Source: a virus
DNA length: 22,567 nucleotides
Reading direction: 5' to 3' (one strand)
IMG/VR virus record: IMGVR_UViG_3300024261_000165
Coordinates: 1-22,567 of that record
Each line of letters begins with the position of its first letter. The first letter of the stretch is position 1. Shown in pieces: positions 16,724-22,567 of this stretch. The notes beneath the pieces are model-generated. The model worked only from the letters and a program-made list of their open reading frames with translations, was not told where the DNA came from and did no database searches. The position numbers and the translations under genes are program-made.

Positions 16724-17559
16724 TTAAACTCCGGGAGGTACGCCTTTTTTCGCTTTCGCTTGGGCCTCGGCTACTTTCTTAGTAGCCTTCTGTTTTTTCT
16801 GCATTGCTTCAGATCTTCTTCCATCCATATAACGGATAAAGAATAATGCTAATGCTTTATCTTCTAATTTATATATATCGCACAGTTCAGAGAACCCTGC
16901 CCAATCCTTACCCATATATGTTCCAGACATCCCATCCCATTTATCTGCTAAAGTATTATAAAGGGTGAAGTACTCTTGGATTTCTAGGGGGAACTCCTCC
17001 ATCTCTGGAGGTATCTCTTCCTCACTAGGTTTAGTTCCTAGTTGCTCATGAATAGCAAGGATCTTCTCTCTATCAAAATCCTGAGTGATAAATTTAAAGT
17101 ATCTATCAATTAATTTAGTAACTTCAGCTACTTGGTCTTCGTAAAATTTTGTAGGTCACCTACAACATCTGCTACGAAGCTATCAAAATCTGGGGAATTT
17201 TTCATAAGGAGGTAAGCATTTTCAGTACTGTAGTCTAACTCCGCGTTAGTATCTACATCCTCTAGCTCTACTAACATGAAGTCCGCTAGATACTCATACT
17301 TAAAGCCAGACCAACCCTTTATGACTGCCTCTACATACAGTTGTAGAAATAAATCATCATCTACTTCTTCCATAGGTTGACGTGTTTTTCTGTCAAATTT
17401 AGTACTAGTAGATTTCTTACGAAGCTTCATTAGTTCATCTCGGCCTAAAAAGGTTAGTTTCAAAATGAAATCTTTATACCCCGGGTAGTCAATATCTACT
17501 GTTTTAGAGGGGGTCATTAAAGACTCAAGACTTGGTTTAACTGCTGCAACCGTATTCAT
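16724..17559 (-). CDS. Tail assembly chaperone GT, made by -1 programmed frameshift
   Basis: Predicted product of 278 residues: residues 1-139 of the chaperone G frame, then 139 more in the -1 frame starting YEDQVAEVTKLIDRY. The -1 frame has a TGA at 17156-17158 and the G frame a TAG at 17128-17130, so the shift must occur within 17131-17155. That stretch contains the heptamer A-AAT-TTT (17143-17149), which fits X-XXY-YYZ. The T part has an acidic linker (KPSEEEIPPEMEE), a helical EYFTLYNTLADKW segment, a Trp-containing middle, and a basic tail (MQKKQKATKKVAEAQAKAKK). An in-frame ATG at 17002 could in principle start a separate 92-residue protein, but no ribosome site is visible there. G/GT frameshifting between tube and tape-measure genes is a widespread siphophage arrangement in which GT brings tube subunits to the tape measure. 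Confidence 0.82.
17128..17559 (-). CDS. Tail assembly chaperone G (non-shifted product)
   Basis: 143 residues from ATG at 17559, preceded by AGGAA at 9 bases. The sequence is acidic and helical with a beta-like start (VDIDYPGYKDFILKLTFLGRDELMKLRKK) and a DDDLFLQLYVEAVIKGWSGF segment, a pattern common in chaperones encoded between tail tube and tape measure. It ends FTKTK-TAG just past the slippery site. By family knowledge it is the majority product, needed for assembly but absent from the virion. It is the first gene after the tube-gene terminator, and a 250-base non-coding stretch precedes it, so its expression probably depends on read-through. Confidence 0.82.
   Translation of the reverse strand: MNTVAAVKPSLESLMTPSKTVDIDYPGYKDFILKLTFLGRDELMKLRKKSTSTKFDRKTRQPMEEVDDDLFLQLYVEAVIKGWSGFKYEYLADFMLVELEDVDTNAELDYSTENAYLLMKNSPDFDSFVADVVGDLQNFTKTK
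17143..17149 (-). promoter_or_regulatory. Slippery heptamer for -1 ribosomal frameshift
   Basis: Read on the minus strand in the G frame as CTA CAA AAT TTT ACG, it gives A-AAT-TTT. After slipping, the Asn and Phe tRNAs sit on AAA and TTT and translation continues with TAC GAA GAC. The zero-frame stop comes five codons downstream of the TTT codon. No strong downstream stem-loop is obvious by eye. Confidence 0.75.
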
Positions 17560-17593
17560 ATTTATATTCCTATATTAAAAATTTTCTGTATTA

Positions 17594-17610
17594 CCTGATA
17601 ATAATTCAGG
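17594..17610 (-). repeat. Small stem-loop upstream of chaperone G
   Basis: cctga (17594-17598) pairs with tcagg (17606-17610) around a seven-base loop. It lies about 35 bases upstream of the chaperone start and might shield or present the leader. The stem is only five pairs, so significance is uncertain. Confidence 0.4.
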
Positions 17611-17730
17611 GGTGTTTTAAGATTTTCTAACCACTAGGTCTTAGGGTTAAGGCATCTTTGCCTTTATTAAACTTTTTGCTCTCCAATGAGCGAAATTTGG
17701 TGAGACTAGTTAAGTAATTGGTTACCTAAC

Positions 17731-17746
17731 AGGAGTTGCAACTCCT
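17731..17746. repeat. 16-bp perfect palindrome aggagttgcaactcct
   Basis: Fully symmetric, directly downstream (in transcription) of the tube terminator. The minus strand reads AAAGGAGTT followed by its complement, so an RNA stem would hide a ribosome-site-like AAAGGAG. It could be a protein-binding site, a stem-loop, or chance. Confidence 0.6.
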
Positions 17747-17759
17747 TTCATCTCTTAAT

Positions 17760-17792
17760 AAAAAGGCGGCAACCACCTAGGCAGCCGCCTTT
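17760..17792 (-). terminator. Intrinsic terminator after the tail tube gene
   Basis: A perfect nine-pair stem AAAGGCGGC / GCCGCCTTT (17762-17770 with 17784-17792) with a 13-base loop. On the minus strand it is followed by a T tract (TTTTTATT). It is one of the few GC-rich spots in an AT-rich region and lies 17 bases past the tandem TAA TAA stop codons of the tube gene. It probably stops most transcripts after the highly expressed tube gene and lets a minority continue to the tape measure and tip. Confidence 0.85.
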
Positions 17793-17809
17793 ATTTAACG
17801 TACTACTTA

Positions 17810-19228
17810 TTAAGCGTCTAGGTCTACACTAGTAGAACCTTTATACGTAATAGTAGCTTCATCTGCAGAAGAGAATGCGGTACTTTCAAGACCAGTAAAC
17901 TCAATAGTTACAGAGACTACATCCGCTACGTCTACAGTAGGGATAGTAAAGTGTGCATGAGGAACACTAACGGACATATTAGGAGCTACTGCGCCACCAA
18001 TATTCAAGGTCATTGTTCCATCAACAGTTGTATCTGGGTTGGCACTACTAACATCAGACATGAAGTCGTTTAGTAGTTCCTCTGAGTCTGATGCTCCTCC
18101 AGATGTTAGATAACAAGTTAATGAACCAGATACTGCACGAGTACCTGTGAAGTGTGATTGAGGTTGGTTAATTACTCCCAATTCTTCAGGGGTTAACCAG
18201 GTAATCCCATTATCAAAGGTAAGACTTCCACCTGTTACTGCTAAGCTATACTCTTTCGAACCATTAGCTGCAGTAGCAGTAGCTGTTGCACCACTACCTG
18301 CACCACCACTAATATTAATAGTTGGAGCGCTGGTATATCCAAAGCCTCCACTAGTTACAGTAATAGCAGTTACTACACCCCCAGCTACAGTAGCTGTAGC
18401 TTTAGCTCCAGAACCACTTCCACCAGTAAAGCTTACTGTAGGTGTACTAGTATATCCAGTACCTCCAGCAGTAACAGCGACAGAACTAATAGTTCCTGCA
18501 GCACTTCCATCTAAATCTAAGCCTAAAGTACAAGTACTTAGCTTATTAGTAATGAAGTCTGCTGTAGTAGGAGCTGCTAAATAATCAGTACCTGCAGTAG
18601 CTGGGCGGGTAGAACCTACCTCTACTAGAGACTCTCCTTGTCCATTCCAAGAGATTTGGGCGAGACCGTCAATACTAAAGTCTACTTCAGCAGAGTTTAG
18701 TACTCCATTCCCAATCTTGTAACAAAGACCTGAATCCGAGAAATAGAAGTAGTAGTTTAACAACTCAAGCTGATGAACATCAGAATCGTTAAAATCTACA
18801 ACTAAATTGGTAGCACTAGAAGTGACACCTTTAGCACCTGATTCAGCATCAGTAGTACTAGCTACCATAGCATTCCAGAGTAACTTCTCAGTTGCAGAAT
18901 GTACTGCACTACTTGCTCCACCACCATCTGTATCCTGATAAGGACGTACATAAGTTGTAAAACTAAAATCAACAGGATCTAATGCTGTATTGAAGATCTG
19001 CTGTCCACGTTTAGGGGCGTCGCCTGCTTCATTAACAGTAATATTCTGAGTTTGGTTTCCTTGAGAGAAACTAAACCCGTCTAATACAGGGATTTCGTAT
19101 GTATCGATTCCTGCAGTTCCTGCACTATTGCGTAAACGCCCACCTATAGTACCACTAGCAGCTCCAACCCAGCTGGATCCTACGGTTGATACTATGAGGG
19201 TACAATTTCTACTTAAACTAAATGCCAT
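17810..19228 (-). CDS. Major tail tube protein with two inserted GGxGYTSxPTxxxxGG repeats
   Basis: 472 residues; ATG at 19228 follows AAGGAAA. It is placed between the tail terminator and the chaperone frameshift pair, the standard position of the tube gene. The N-terminal part ([41 protein letters not shown]) and later segments ([52 protein letters not shown]) resemble tube proteins of environmental siphophages with a beta-sandwich subunit fold. A two-repeat beta insert at about 245-322 divides LGLDLDG from [11 protein letters not shown] and probably decorates the tube exterior. The gene is flanked by an 18-bp palindrome upstream and a strong terminator downstream, as expected for separately dosed, high-level expression. 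It stops with TAA TAA. Confidence 0.85.
   Translation of the reverse strand: MAFSLSRNCTLIVSTVGSSWVGAASGTIGGRLRNSAGTAGIDTYEIPVLDGFSFSQGNQTQNITVNEAGDAPKRGQQIFNTALDPVDFSFTTYVRPYQDTDGGGASSAVHSATEKLLWNAMVASTTDAESGAKGVTSSATNLVVDFNDSDVHQLELLNYYFYFSDSGLCYKIGNGVLNSAEVDFSIDGLAQISWNGQGESLVEVGSTRPATAGTDYLAAPTTADFITNKLSTCTLGLDLDGSAAGTISSVAVTAGGTGYTSTPTVSFTGGSGSGAKATATVAGGVVTAITVTSGGFGYTSAPTINISGGAGSGATATATAANGSKEYSLAVTGGSLTFDNGITWLTPEELGVINQPQSHFTGTRAVSGSLTCYLTSGGASDSEELLNDFMSDVSSANPDTTVDGTMTLNIGGAVAPNMSVSVPHAHFTIPTVDVADVVSVTIEFTGLESTAFSSADEATITYKGSTSVDLDA
18263..18496 (-). repeat. Two tandem Gly-rich beta repeats inserted in the tail tube protein
   Basis: Residues about 246-281 and 285-319 follow the same pattern: V.AI/V.VT.GG.GYTS.PT...GG.GSGA.ATAT. 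The unit is about 38 residues, repeated twice. I recognise the pattern as a repeat spread through many phage and bacterial surface proteins. It sits in frame between the LDLDG and SKEYSLAV segments, consistent with a surface loop of the tube subunit. Confidence 0.85.
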
Positions 19229-19249
19229 AATAATTTCCTTTATAACAAA

Positions 19250-19267
19250 CTTACCAATATTGGTAAG
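19250..19267. promoter_or_regulatory. 18-bp perfect palindrome upstream of the tail tube gene
   Basis: cttaccaatattggtaag lies in the 91-base gap before the tube gene, 22 bases upstream of its ATG. As RNA it can form a seven-pair hairpin with loop ATAT, followed on the minus strand by TTTGTT. It could be a 5' mRNA-stabilising hairpin, a weak terminator or an operator. The adjacent AT-rich sequence has TATAAG/GATAAT-like hexamers, but no clear promoter pair. Confidence 0.6.
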
Positions 19268-19319
19268 ACTCTTTGTCTATAGATTAGTATTGACTATTAT
19301 CTTATAATCTATTAGACAT

Positions 19320-19760
19320 TTACATCACTTGATATTTGACTTCAAGCGTTATCTCTCCCACTCCAAAAGGTGCTAATAGCCCCTCATCGGAAGTGATAGA
19401 TTGAATTCTGATTTCTTGTGTAGTTTTACCTACATCGTAGGTTAATTGATTATTATTATCAATAATTTCCTCTACATCAGTAAAAACTTTTTCTAATTCG
19501 TTTACGGGGTCTTCCCCTTGAACGTACATTCTTACTGTAATACCCAGTATACCCCATTTAAATGAGTTCCCGGGTAGGTACTCTCTTACCTCATTTCCCG
19601 CTGTTACGCTGAGATAAGGAAAGTCATTTACTTCATCCCAGAAAACTAATTTATTAGTAACATTAGATGCTAAATCTGAGTTATACGTACCAGACCCATC
19701 AATTAACTTTAGTTTTGTTACTAAAGCTTCTACGATGCCTCCTCGTGCCCTACCTGCCAT
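19320..19760 (-). CDS. Tail terminator protein (gpU / Tc type)
   Basis: 146 residues. ATG at 19760 overlaps the previous stop (TAATG) after AGGAGA. The start GIVEALVTKLKLIDGSGTYNSDL, a central DFPYLSVTAGNEVREYLPG, a strand pair WGILGITVRMYVQGEDP, then NELEKVFTDVEEIID and a closing FGVGEITLEVKYQV match the alpha/beta layout of tail terminator proteins. Position immediately upstream of the tube gene is the usual place for this gene. By family knowledge it forms a hexameric ring that stops tube growth and docks the tail to the neck. Confidence 0.82.
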   Translation of the reverse strand: MAGRARGGIVEALVTKLKLIDGSGTYNSDLASNVTNKLVFWDEVNDFPYLSVTAGNEVREYLPGNSFKWGILGITVRMYVQGEDPVNELEKVFTDVEEIIDNNNQLTYDVGKTTQEIRIQSITSDEGLLAPFGVGEITLEVKYQVM

Positions 19761-21196
19761 TATAATCTCCTAGTCTTTAAGTTGAACTTACTATGTATGT
19801 AAGTAGCTGCTACTTCTCTAATAGACTTATCTATTAGAAGTCTTGGGTCTCTATACTGGTTACCTTGTTTAAAACCTCTTTCGAAAGTTTGATAAGGAGA
19901 CTTCATATAAGTATAGAAAGCTGTTAAGTTACCTTCTCGTGTAAACTGTAAGTCTGTAACTCCTACAGAGTTTGCAAAACGCCCTGTTCTATAATTAAGA
20001 GCTGGAGATTTCATGTTGTGTTTTACTTGGGATCTAATTAAGCTATCTATAAGACTTCTTATAGTAACTAAACTAGTAAACTGCCCTCTAGGGTTTTGTA
20101 ACTTAGCAGTAATTGCGGCTCCCTTTATCTTAGCCTGTTGCTTTTTATAGTTGTTTCGTAGCTTTATAGAATTGTTTTTAACTTTAGAGGCTCGTAACTT
20201 AATATGTTTACTTTTTATTTTTCTATTTTTTGAAGTTACTTTAGTAAGTTTCTTACCTTTTATAACTAAGTCTAATATCTTTAAGATTTTATCTTCATAA
20301 CTAGGACTGGCTTTTAGCTTAGAAATATTGCCTTGAAGTCTTTTAGATAAATTCTCTGCTGCAAAATTATTCAAGTCTTTTAGTACTGTTCTTATAATAT
20401 CTTTAGTATCTACGTCTCTTTCACCCTTTGACTGATTAAGTTTACTTTCAATATAAACAACTCTTTCGTACTCAGAACCTAATAAGTCACTAAAGTTATC
20501 GTCTATTTGTAAATTCTGGTTTTTAAACCAGGTATCTATAGAATCTTCTATTAACCAAGTAACTTTCTCTATAGAAGTATTATTAAGACTACTTGGGGGT
20601 AACATGTTTAAAATAATTTTGGTTAATCTATTACCTACAGCTATTTGTTTAATAGGAAAATTGTGTCCAATATCAAAAAACTTTAAATCAATTCTATCAC
20701 TAGCAGGTAGCGTTTTATTATATTCGTAAAATAAACTAGTTATTTGATTAGCAGCACCTCTAGTACTAGCTAACCTTACGTATTTATTTCTAATATCTTC
20801 AGGTAATTCATCTTTATGTTCATATAACCATTCTTTGGCTAGTATAAAGCTGGACTTAGCTCCGATTTTGTTTGCAAAAATTCTTGCATTACCGAAGTTA
20901 GAGAAAGTTATCTCAAAACCTGAACCTATCTTGTCTACTCTAAGAATTGTTTTGGAGGGTTTAAAACCTAATATAAAATTAGATATGTTCTCCCACATTC
21001 TTACAGCGACTTTAGGCCCTAAGCCATTGTTTTGTACTTCATGGCTTATTTGAGCTTCACTAACTACCAGAACTTGCATGTTTTTAGCTTCTGATATTCT
21101 TAAAGCTTTTGTACCTAATGCGTATTCTTTACCGCTGGCAATATCAACCAGTAAATTATCATATACGTCACTAACTCTGCTAAATTTTTTTGGCAT
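19760..21196 (-). CDS. Large protein with HK97 gp10-like neck C-terminus
   Basis: 478 residues, starting in a TAATG overlap with the connector stop after AGGAA. The last ~90 residues (PALNYRTGRFANSVGV ... FYTYMKSPYQTFERGF ... RDPRLLIDKSIREVA) resemble neck/tail-completion proteins of the HK97 gp10 type, which are normally about 150 residues. The first ~310 residues are unrecognised mixed alpha/beta sequence. A strongly basic stretch at about 313-358 (many Lys and Arg) joins the halves. No separate head-closure (stopper) gene lies between the connector and the terminator, so the N-terminal part may do that job; this is inference. The basic linker could contact DNA in the portal channel or the capsid. 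Codon and base use look like the neighbours. Confidence 0.6.
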   Translation of the reverse strand: MPKKFSRVSDVYDNLLVDIASGKEYALGTKALRISEAKNMQVLVVSEAQISHEVQNNGLGPKVAVRMWENISNFILGFKPSKTILRVDKIGSGFEITFSNFGNARIFANKIGAKSSFILAKEWLYEHKDELPEDIRNKYVRLASTRGAANQITSLFYEYNKTLPASDRIDLKFFDIGHNFPIKQIAVGNRLTKIILNMLPPSSLNNTSIEKVTWLIEDSIDTWFKNQNLQIDDNFSDLLGSEYERVVYIESKLNQSKGERDVDTKDIIRTVLKDLNNFAAENLSKRLQGNISKLKASPSYEDKILKILDLVIKGKKLTKVTSKNRKIKSKHIKLRASKVKNNSIKLRNNYKKQQAKIKGAAITAKLQNPRGQFTSLVTIRSLIDSLIRSQVKHNMKSPALNYRTGRFANSVGVTDLQFTREGNLTAFYTYMKSPYQTFERGFKQGNQYRDPRLLIDKSIREVAATYIHSKFNLKTRRL

Positions 21197-22224
21197 TAGT
21201 CAATATTCCTATATAACTCCAGAATACGTTTTATATGGGGTGGGAAATCTGAAGGTGTGGAACCTGCAATATTATTAATGCTAGCAGATCCTGGTATAGC
21301 TTTATTGGGTGTTGATTCTTTTTTCATATAATATGTAATTAAATCAAAACAAGCTAGTTTCAAATCGGAAGGAGTAGAGGAGTAGCCACCTTTATAAATC
21401 AGTTTTACAGATTTAGTGCCTAATGGGAAGTTAGCTTTTAACTTAGTAACTGCTTGATCTGTAGAGGCTAACTCGTAGTCTCTATCTGCAGTCCAGTACT
21501 CAGAAGCTGCTTCGCAAGTCTCTTGAGTTGTATAAGTTGTATTGCTACAACTGCCAGTCCATCTTTCTGCTGTGAAAGACCAGCTCTCACCATCAGTATG
21601 TCCTGTAGTTGCCCCGAAGGTTATAGATATATTACCCTCTAATTGTTGAATAGAACCTGTAATAACTACATTATTCTCTTTCCAATTTGAACCCCCATCC
21701 CTTGACCACTTAAAAGTATCTGGAGTTCCCGCGTTGTCAATTTGTATAGTATAACTACGACCAATTTCACCTGACGACGTATTTGCGTTGTATCCAGTGA
21801 TAGTTAAATCGTTTAAGCCACTTCCATTGAAAGTGTCATTATTTATACAATTTGTTTCATTTGCTTTTGAAGAAAGAGTACATTGAGCAGTACCAGATTC
21901 TAAGAGATAGTAATTATTTGCGTCTGCAAAATTACTCTCAATGGTAGTTTTGTTTGTAGAGGCACTACCGCGCTCTAATAATTGCACAACTTCTGTAATA
22001 GGAAGTTCTGCCGGATATATTGTATTTTGGTATTCTTCTACATCAAAATACTCAGTTTTTTCACTTGAATAGTTATCTATAAAAGTGCGCCCACAATAGG
22101 TTTTTACAAGCGAACTAACGTGTGTACGCAGAGAGTTAATCTTTGAGTCATTAGTATTACTATTTATATTAGCGTAAGCTTTATATTCACTTACAGAAAC
22201 TAAATCAGCCATTCCTTTTCCCAT
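21196..22224 (-). CDS. Head-tail connector (gp6 / gp15 type) with large internal insert
   Basis: 342 residues. The N-terminal helices (LVSVSEYKAYANINSNTNDSKINSL ... VSSLVKTYCGRTF), the strand region PAELPITEVVQLLERG and the C-terminus (VKLIYKGGYSSTPSDLKLAC ... LITYYMKKES, PPHIKRILELYR) fit the adaptor family of HK97 gp6 and SPP1 gp15, usually 100-130 residues. About residues 110-250 are an insert: CTLSSKANETNC, then a beta module (139-222), then a Cys...CEAASEYW element (226-244). The first ATG at 22224 has no ribosome site. A second ATG at 22212 (MADL) sits immediately after AAGGA, too close for normal spacing, so the exact start is unsure. The start region overlaps the end of the endonuclease gene, implying coupled translation. 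Confidence 0.82.
   Translation of the reverse strand: MGKGMADLVSVSEYKAYANINSNTNDSKINSLRTHVSSLVKTYCGRTFIDNYSSEKTEYFDVEEYQNTIYPAELPITEVVQLLERGSASTNKTTIESNFADANNYYLLESGTAQCTLSSKANETNCINNDTFNGSGLNDLTITGYNANTSSGEIGRSYTIQIDNAGTPDTFKWSRDGGSNWKENNVVITGSIQQLEGNISITFGATTGHTDGESWSFTAERWTGSCSNTTYTTQETCEAASEYWTADRDYELASTDQAVTKLKANFPLGTKSVKLIYKGGYSSTPSDLKLACFDLITYYMKKESTPNKAIPGSASINNIAGSTPSDFPPHIKRILELYRNID
21493..21549 (-). repeat. Variant Cys/Trp microdomain copy in the connector
   Basis: Encodes residues 226-244: CSNTTYTTQET then CEAASEYW. The AGG of other copies is replaced by ASE, but spacing, both cysteines and the final Trp are kept. It directly follows the inserted beta module. Confidence 0.75.
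21559..21810 (-). other. Inserted beta module in the connector (IQIDxxGTPDTFKW type)
   Basis: Residues about 139-222 carry YTIQIDNAGTPDTFKW, RDGGSNWKEN, ITGSIQQLEGNISITFGATTGHT and ESWSFTAER. I recognise this pattern (I-D-x-x-G-x-P-D-x-F-x-W, then F-x-x-x-x-G-H-x-x-x-x-x-W-x-F) as a module spread in phage structural proteins. Adaptor proteins do not normally contain it. Cysteine pairs flank it on both sides (115/126 and 226/237). Confidence 0.7.
21847..21882 (-). repeat. Partial Cys microdomain in the connector
   Basis: Encodes residues 115-126, CTLSSKANETNC. It has the first Cys, spacer and second Cys (followed by IN, as in the CINAGG copy), but no AGGxW end; the beta module begins instead. 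It may be a copy split by insertion of that module. Confidence 0.5.
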
Positions 22225-22567
22225 TGTATAATTATATTATAACCTAAAGACTTGATATGTTCTAGTCTTTCTATTGTTTCGTTGTGTAACTGTCCAAACG
22301 TTTTACTACAGCTTTTATTATAGTCGTCTGGATCGTAAACTTCAGGATTACCGTGCCAGTAATCACCTAAGAACTCGTATACTGTATTAGTCTCAGGATC
22401 GTATCCATCGACTTTATAGTTCGCTATCGGATACTGCCGCTCTGTAATACCTAAAGAATCTAACCACTCTTTTTCTTTTAATGATTCTTTATGTAGTACG
22501 GGTTTAATATCTAGTTCCTTGAATCTATGAGATAATTTACCCTTCTGATAACCTAATTCTTTACTTA
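22200..22567 (-). CDS. Vsr-like WHG-motif endonuclease, C-terminal 121 residues (runs off the right edge)
   Basis: The frame is open from the right edge to TAG at 22200-22202 and is recognised by sequence. The first visible residues (KELGYQKGKLSHRFKELDI) look like the end of a helix-turn-helix. Then come KEKEWLDSLGITERQYPI, the nuclease core YKVDGYDPETNTVYEF followed by LGDYWHGNPEVY, then TIERLEHIKSLGYNIIIQW ending in EKEWLI. The D...E...WHG core with the closing IxxWExxW is typical of Vsr-like nucleases (EDxHD/PD-(D/E)xK group) found in phages as free-standing or intron homing enzymes. The gene overlaps the connector gene by 25 bases (13 if the later connector start is used). Specificity and the N-terminus cannot be seen. 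A plain repair or restriction nuclease is possible, but the location in a structural module favours a homing role. Confidence 0.75.
   Translation of the reverse strand, partial: SKELGYQKGKLSHRFKELDIKPVLHKESLKEKEWLDSLGITERQYPIANYKVDGYDPETNTVYEFLGDYWHGNPEVYDPDDYNKSCSKTFGQLHNETIERLEHIKSLGYNIIIQWEKEWLI

Larger units (their letters stand above)
17560..17809. other. Non-coding gap between tail tube and chaperone genes
   Basis: 250 bases with no credible gene on either strand. In transcription order it holds the terminator (17760-17792), a 16-bp palindrome (17731-17746), a weak stem (gctc 17679-17682 with gagc 17688-17691), a small stem (aaggc 17649-17653 with gcctt 17660-17664), another (17594-17610), and the chaperone ribosome site. 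A nine-codon minus-strand frame (MKGVATPVR, 17725-17754) overlaps the palindrome but has no usable ribosome site. I see no convincing sigma70-type promoter. The density of small inverted repeats suggests a structured RNA, by inspection only. Confidence 0.6.

Noticed and set aside
17559-17566. TATAAATA on the minus strand, identical to the T4 late promoter core, at the chaperone G start
   Set aside because: It overlaps the ATG, so a transcript would lack the ribosome site. The same octamer occurs inside other genes here (for example near 8967 and 12910), as expected in AT-rich DNA.
17620-17740. Possible tRNA in the gap after the tail tube gene
   Set aside because: Small stems exist, but no acceptor stem, T-loop consensus or anticodon arm can be assembled on either strand.
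17725-17754. Nine-codon frame MKGVATPVR on the minus strand, a possible leader peptide
   Set aside because: No spaced ribosome site, a very short frame, and its sequence is dictated by the palindrome it overlaps.
19281-19310. TTGACT followed by TATAAT on the plus strand, promoter-like
   Set aside because: Spacing between hexamers is about 7 bases, not 16-18, and it would point away from all genes.

Overview
The window is the tail-morphogenesis block of a double-stranded DNA siphophage (Caudoviricetes). All genes lie on the minus strand and are tightly packed with TAATG-type junctions, and the DNA is AT-rich. The tail-tip genes follow the phage lambda order M-L-K-I-J. Several proteins carry low-complexity beta-rich inserts of a kind I associate with marine phage genomes and viromes, so an uncultured marine siphophage is my best guess. 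Nothing here identifies the host.

In transcription order (right to left): the 3' end of a Vsr-like WHG-motif endonuclease, probably a free-standing homing enzyme (22200-22567); a gp6/gp15-like head-tail connector (21196-22224); a large protein with an HK97 gp10-like neck C-terminus (19760-21196); a tail terminator (19320-19760); the major tail tube protein (17810-19228), with an 18-bp palindrome upstream and an intrinsic terminator downstream; tail assembly chaperone G and its -1 frameshift product GT (17559-16724); a 2540-residue tape measure (9100-16722); the baseplate/tip proteins gpM, gpL (four-cysteine Fe-S site), gpK (JAMM plus NlpC/P60) and gpI; a small all-helical protein of unknown function; gpJ; a separate fibronectin-III protein that looks like the detached C-terminal half of gpJ; and the N-terminal 239 residues of a tail fibre that runs off the left edge.

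Together these genes build the neck, tube and host-recognition tip. G/GT chaperones tube subunits onto the tape measure, M/L/K/I/J form the tip, and the fibronectin-III protein and fibre extend it toward the host.

The most unusual feature is repeated in-frame insertion of small modules into otherwise standard virion proteins. A Cys...Cys-x-x-Ala-Gly-Gly-x-Trp microdomain, or a variant of it, occurs at seven places in four different proteins (connector, gpL, gpJ, FN3 protein). Three other beta-type modules sit inside the connector, gpM and the tail tube. Where the host fold is recognisable, the insert falls in what should be a surface loop.
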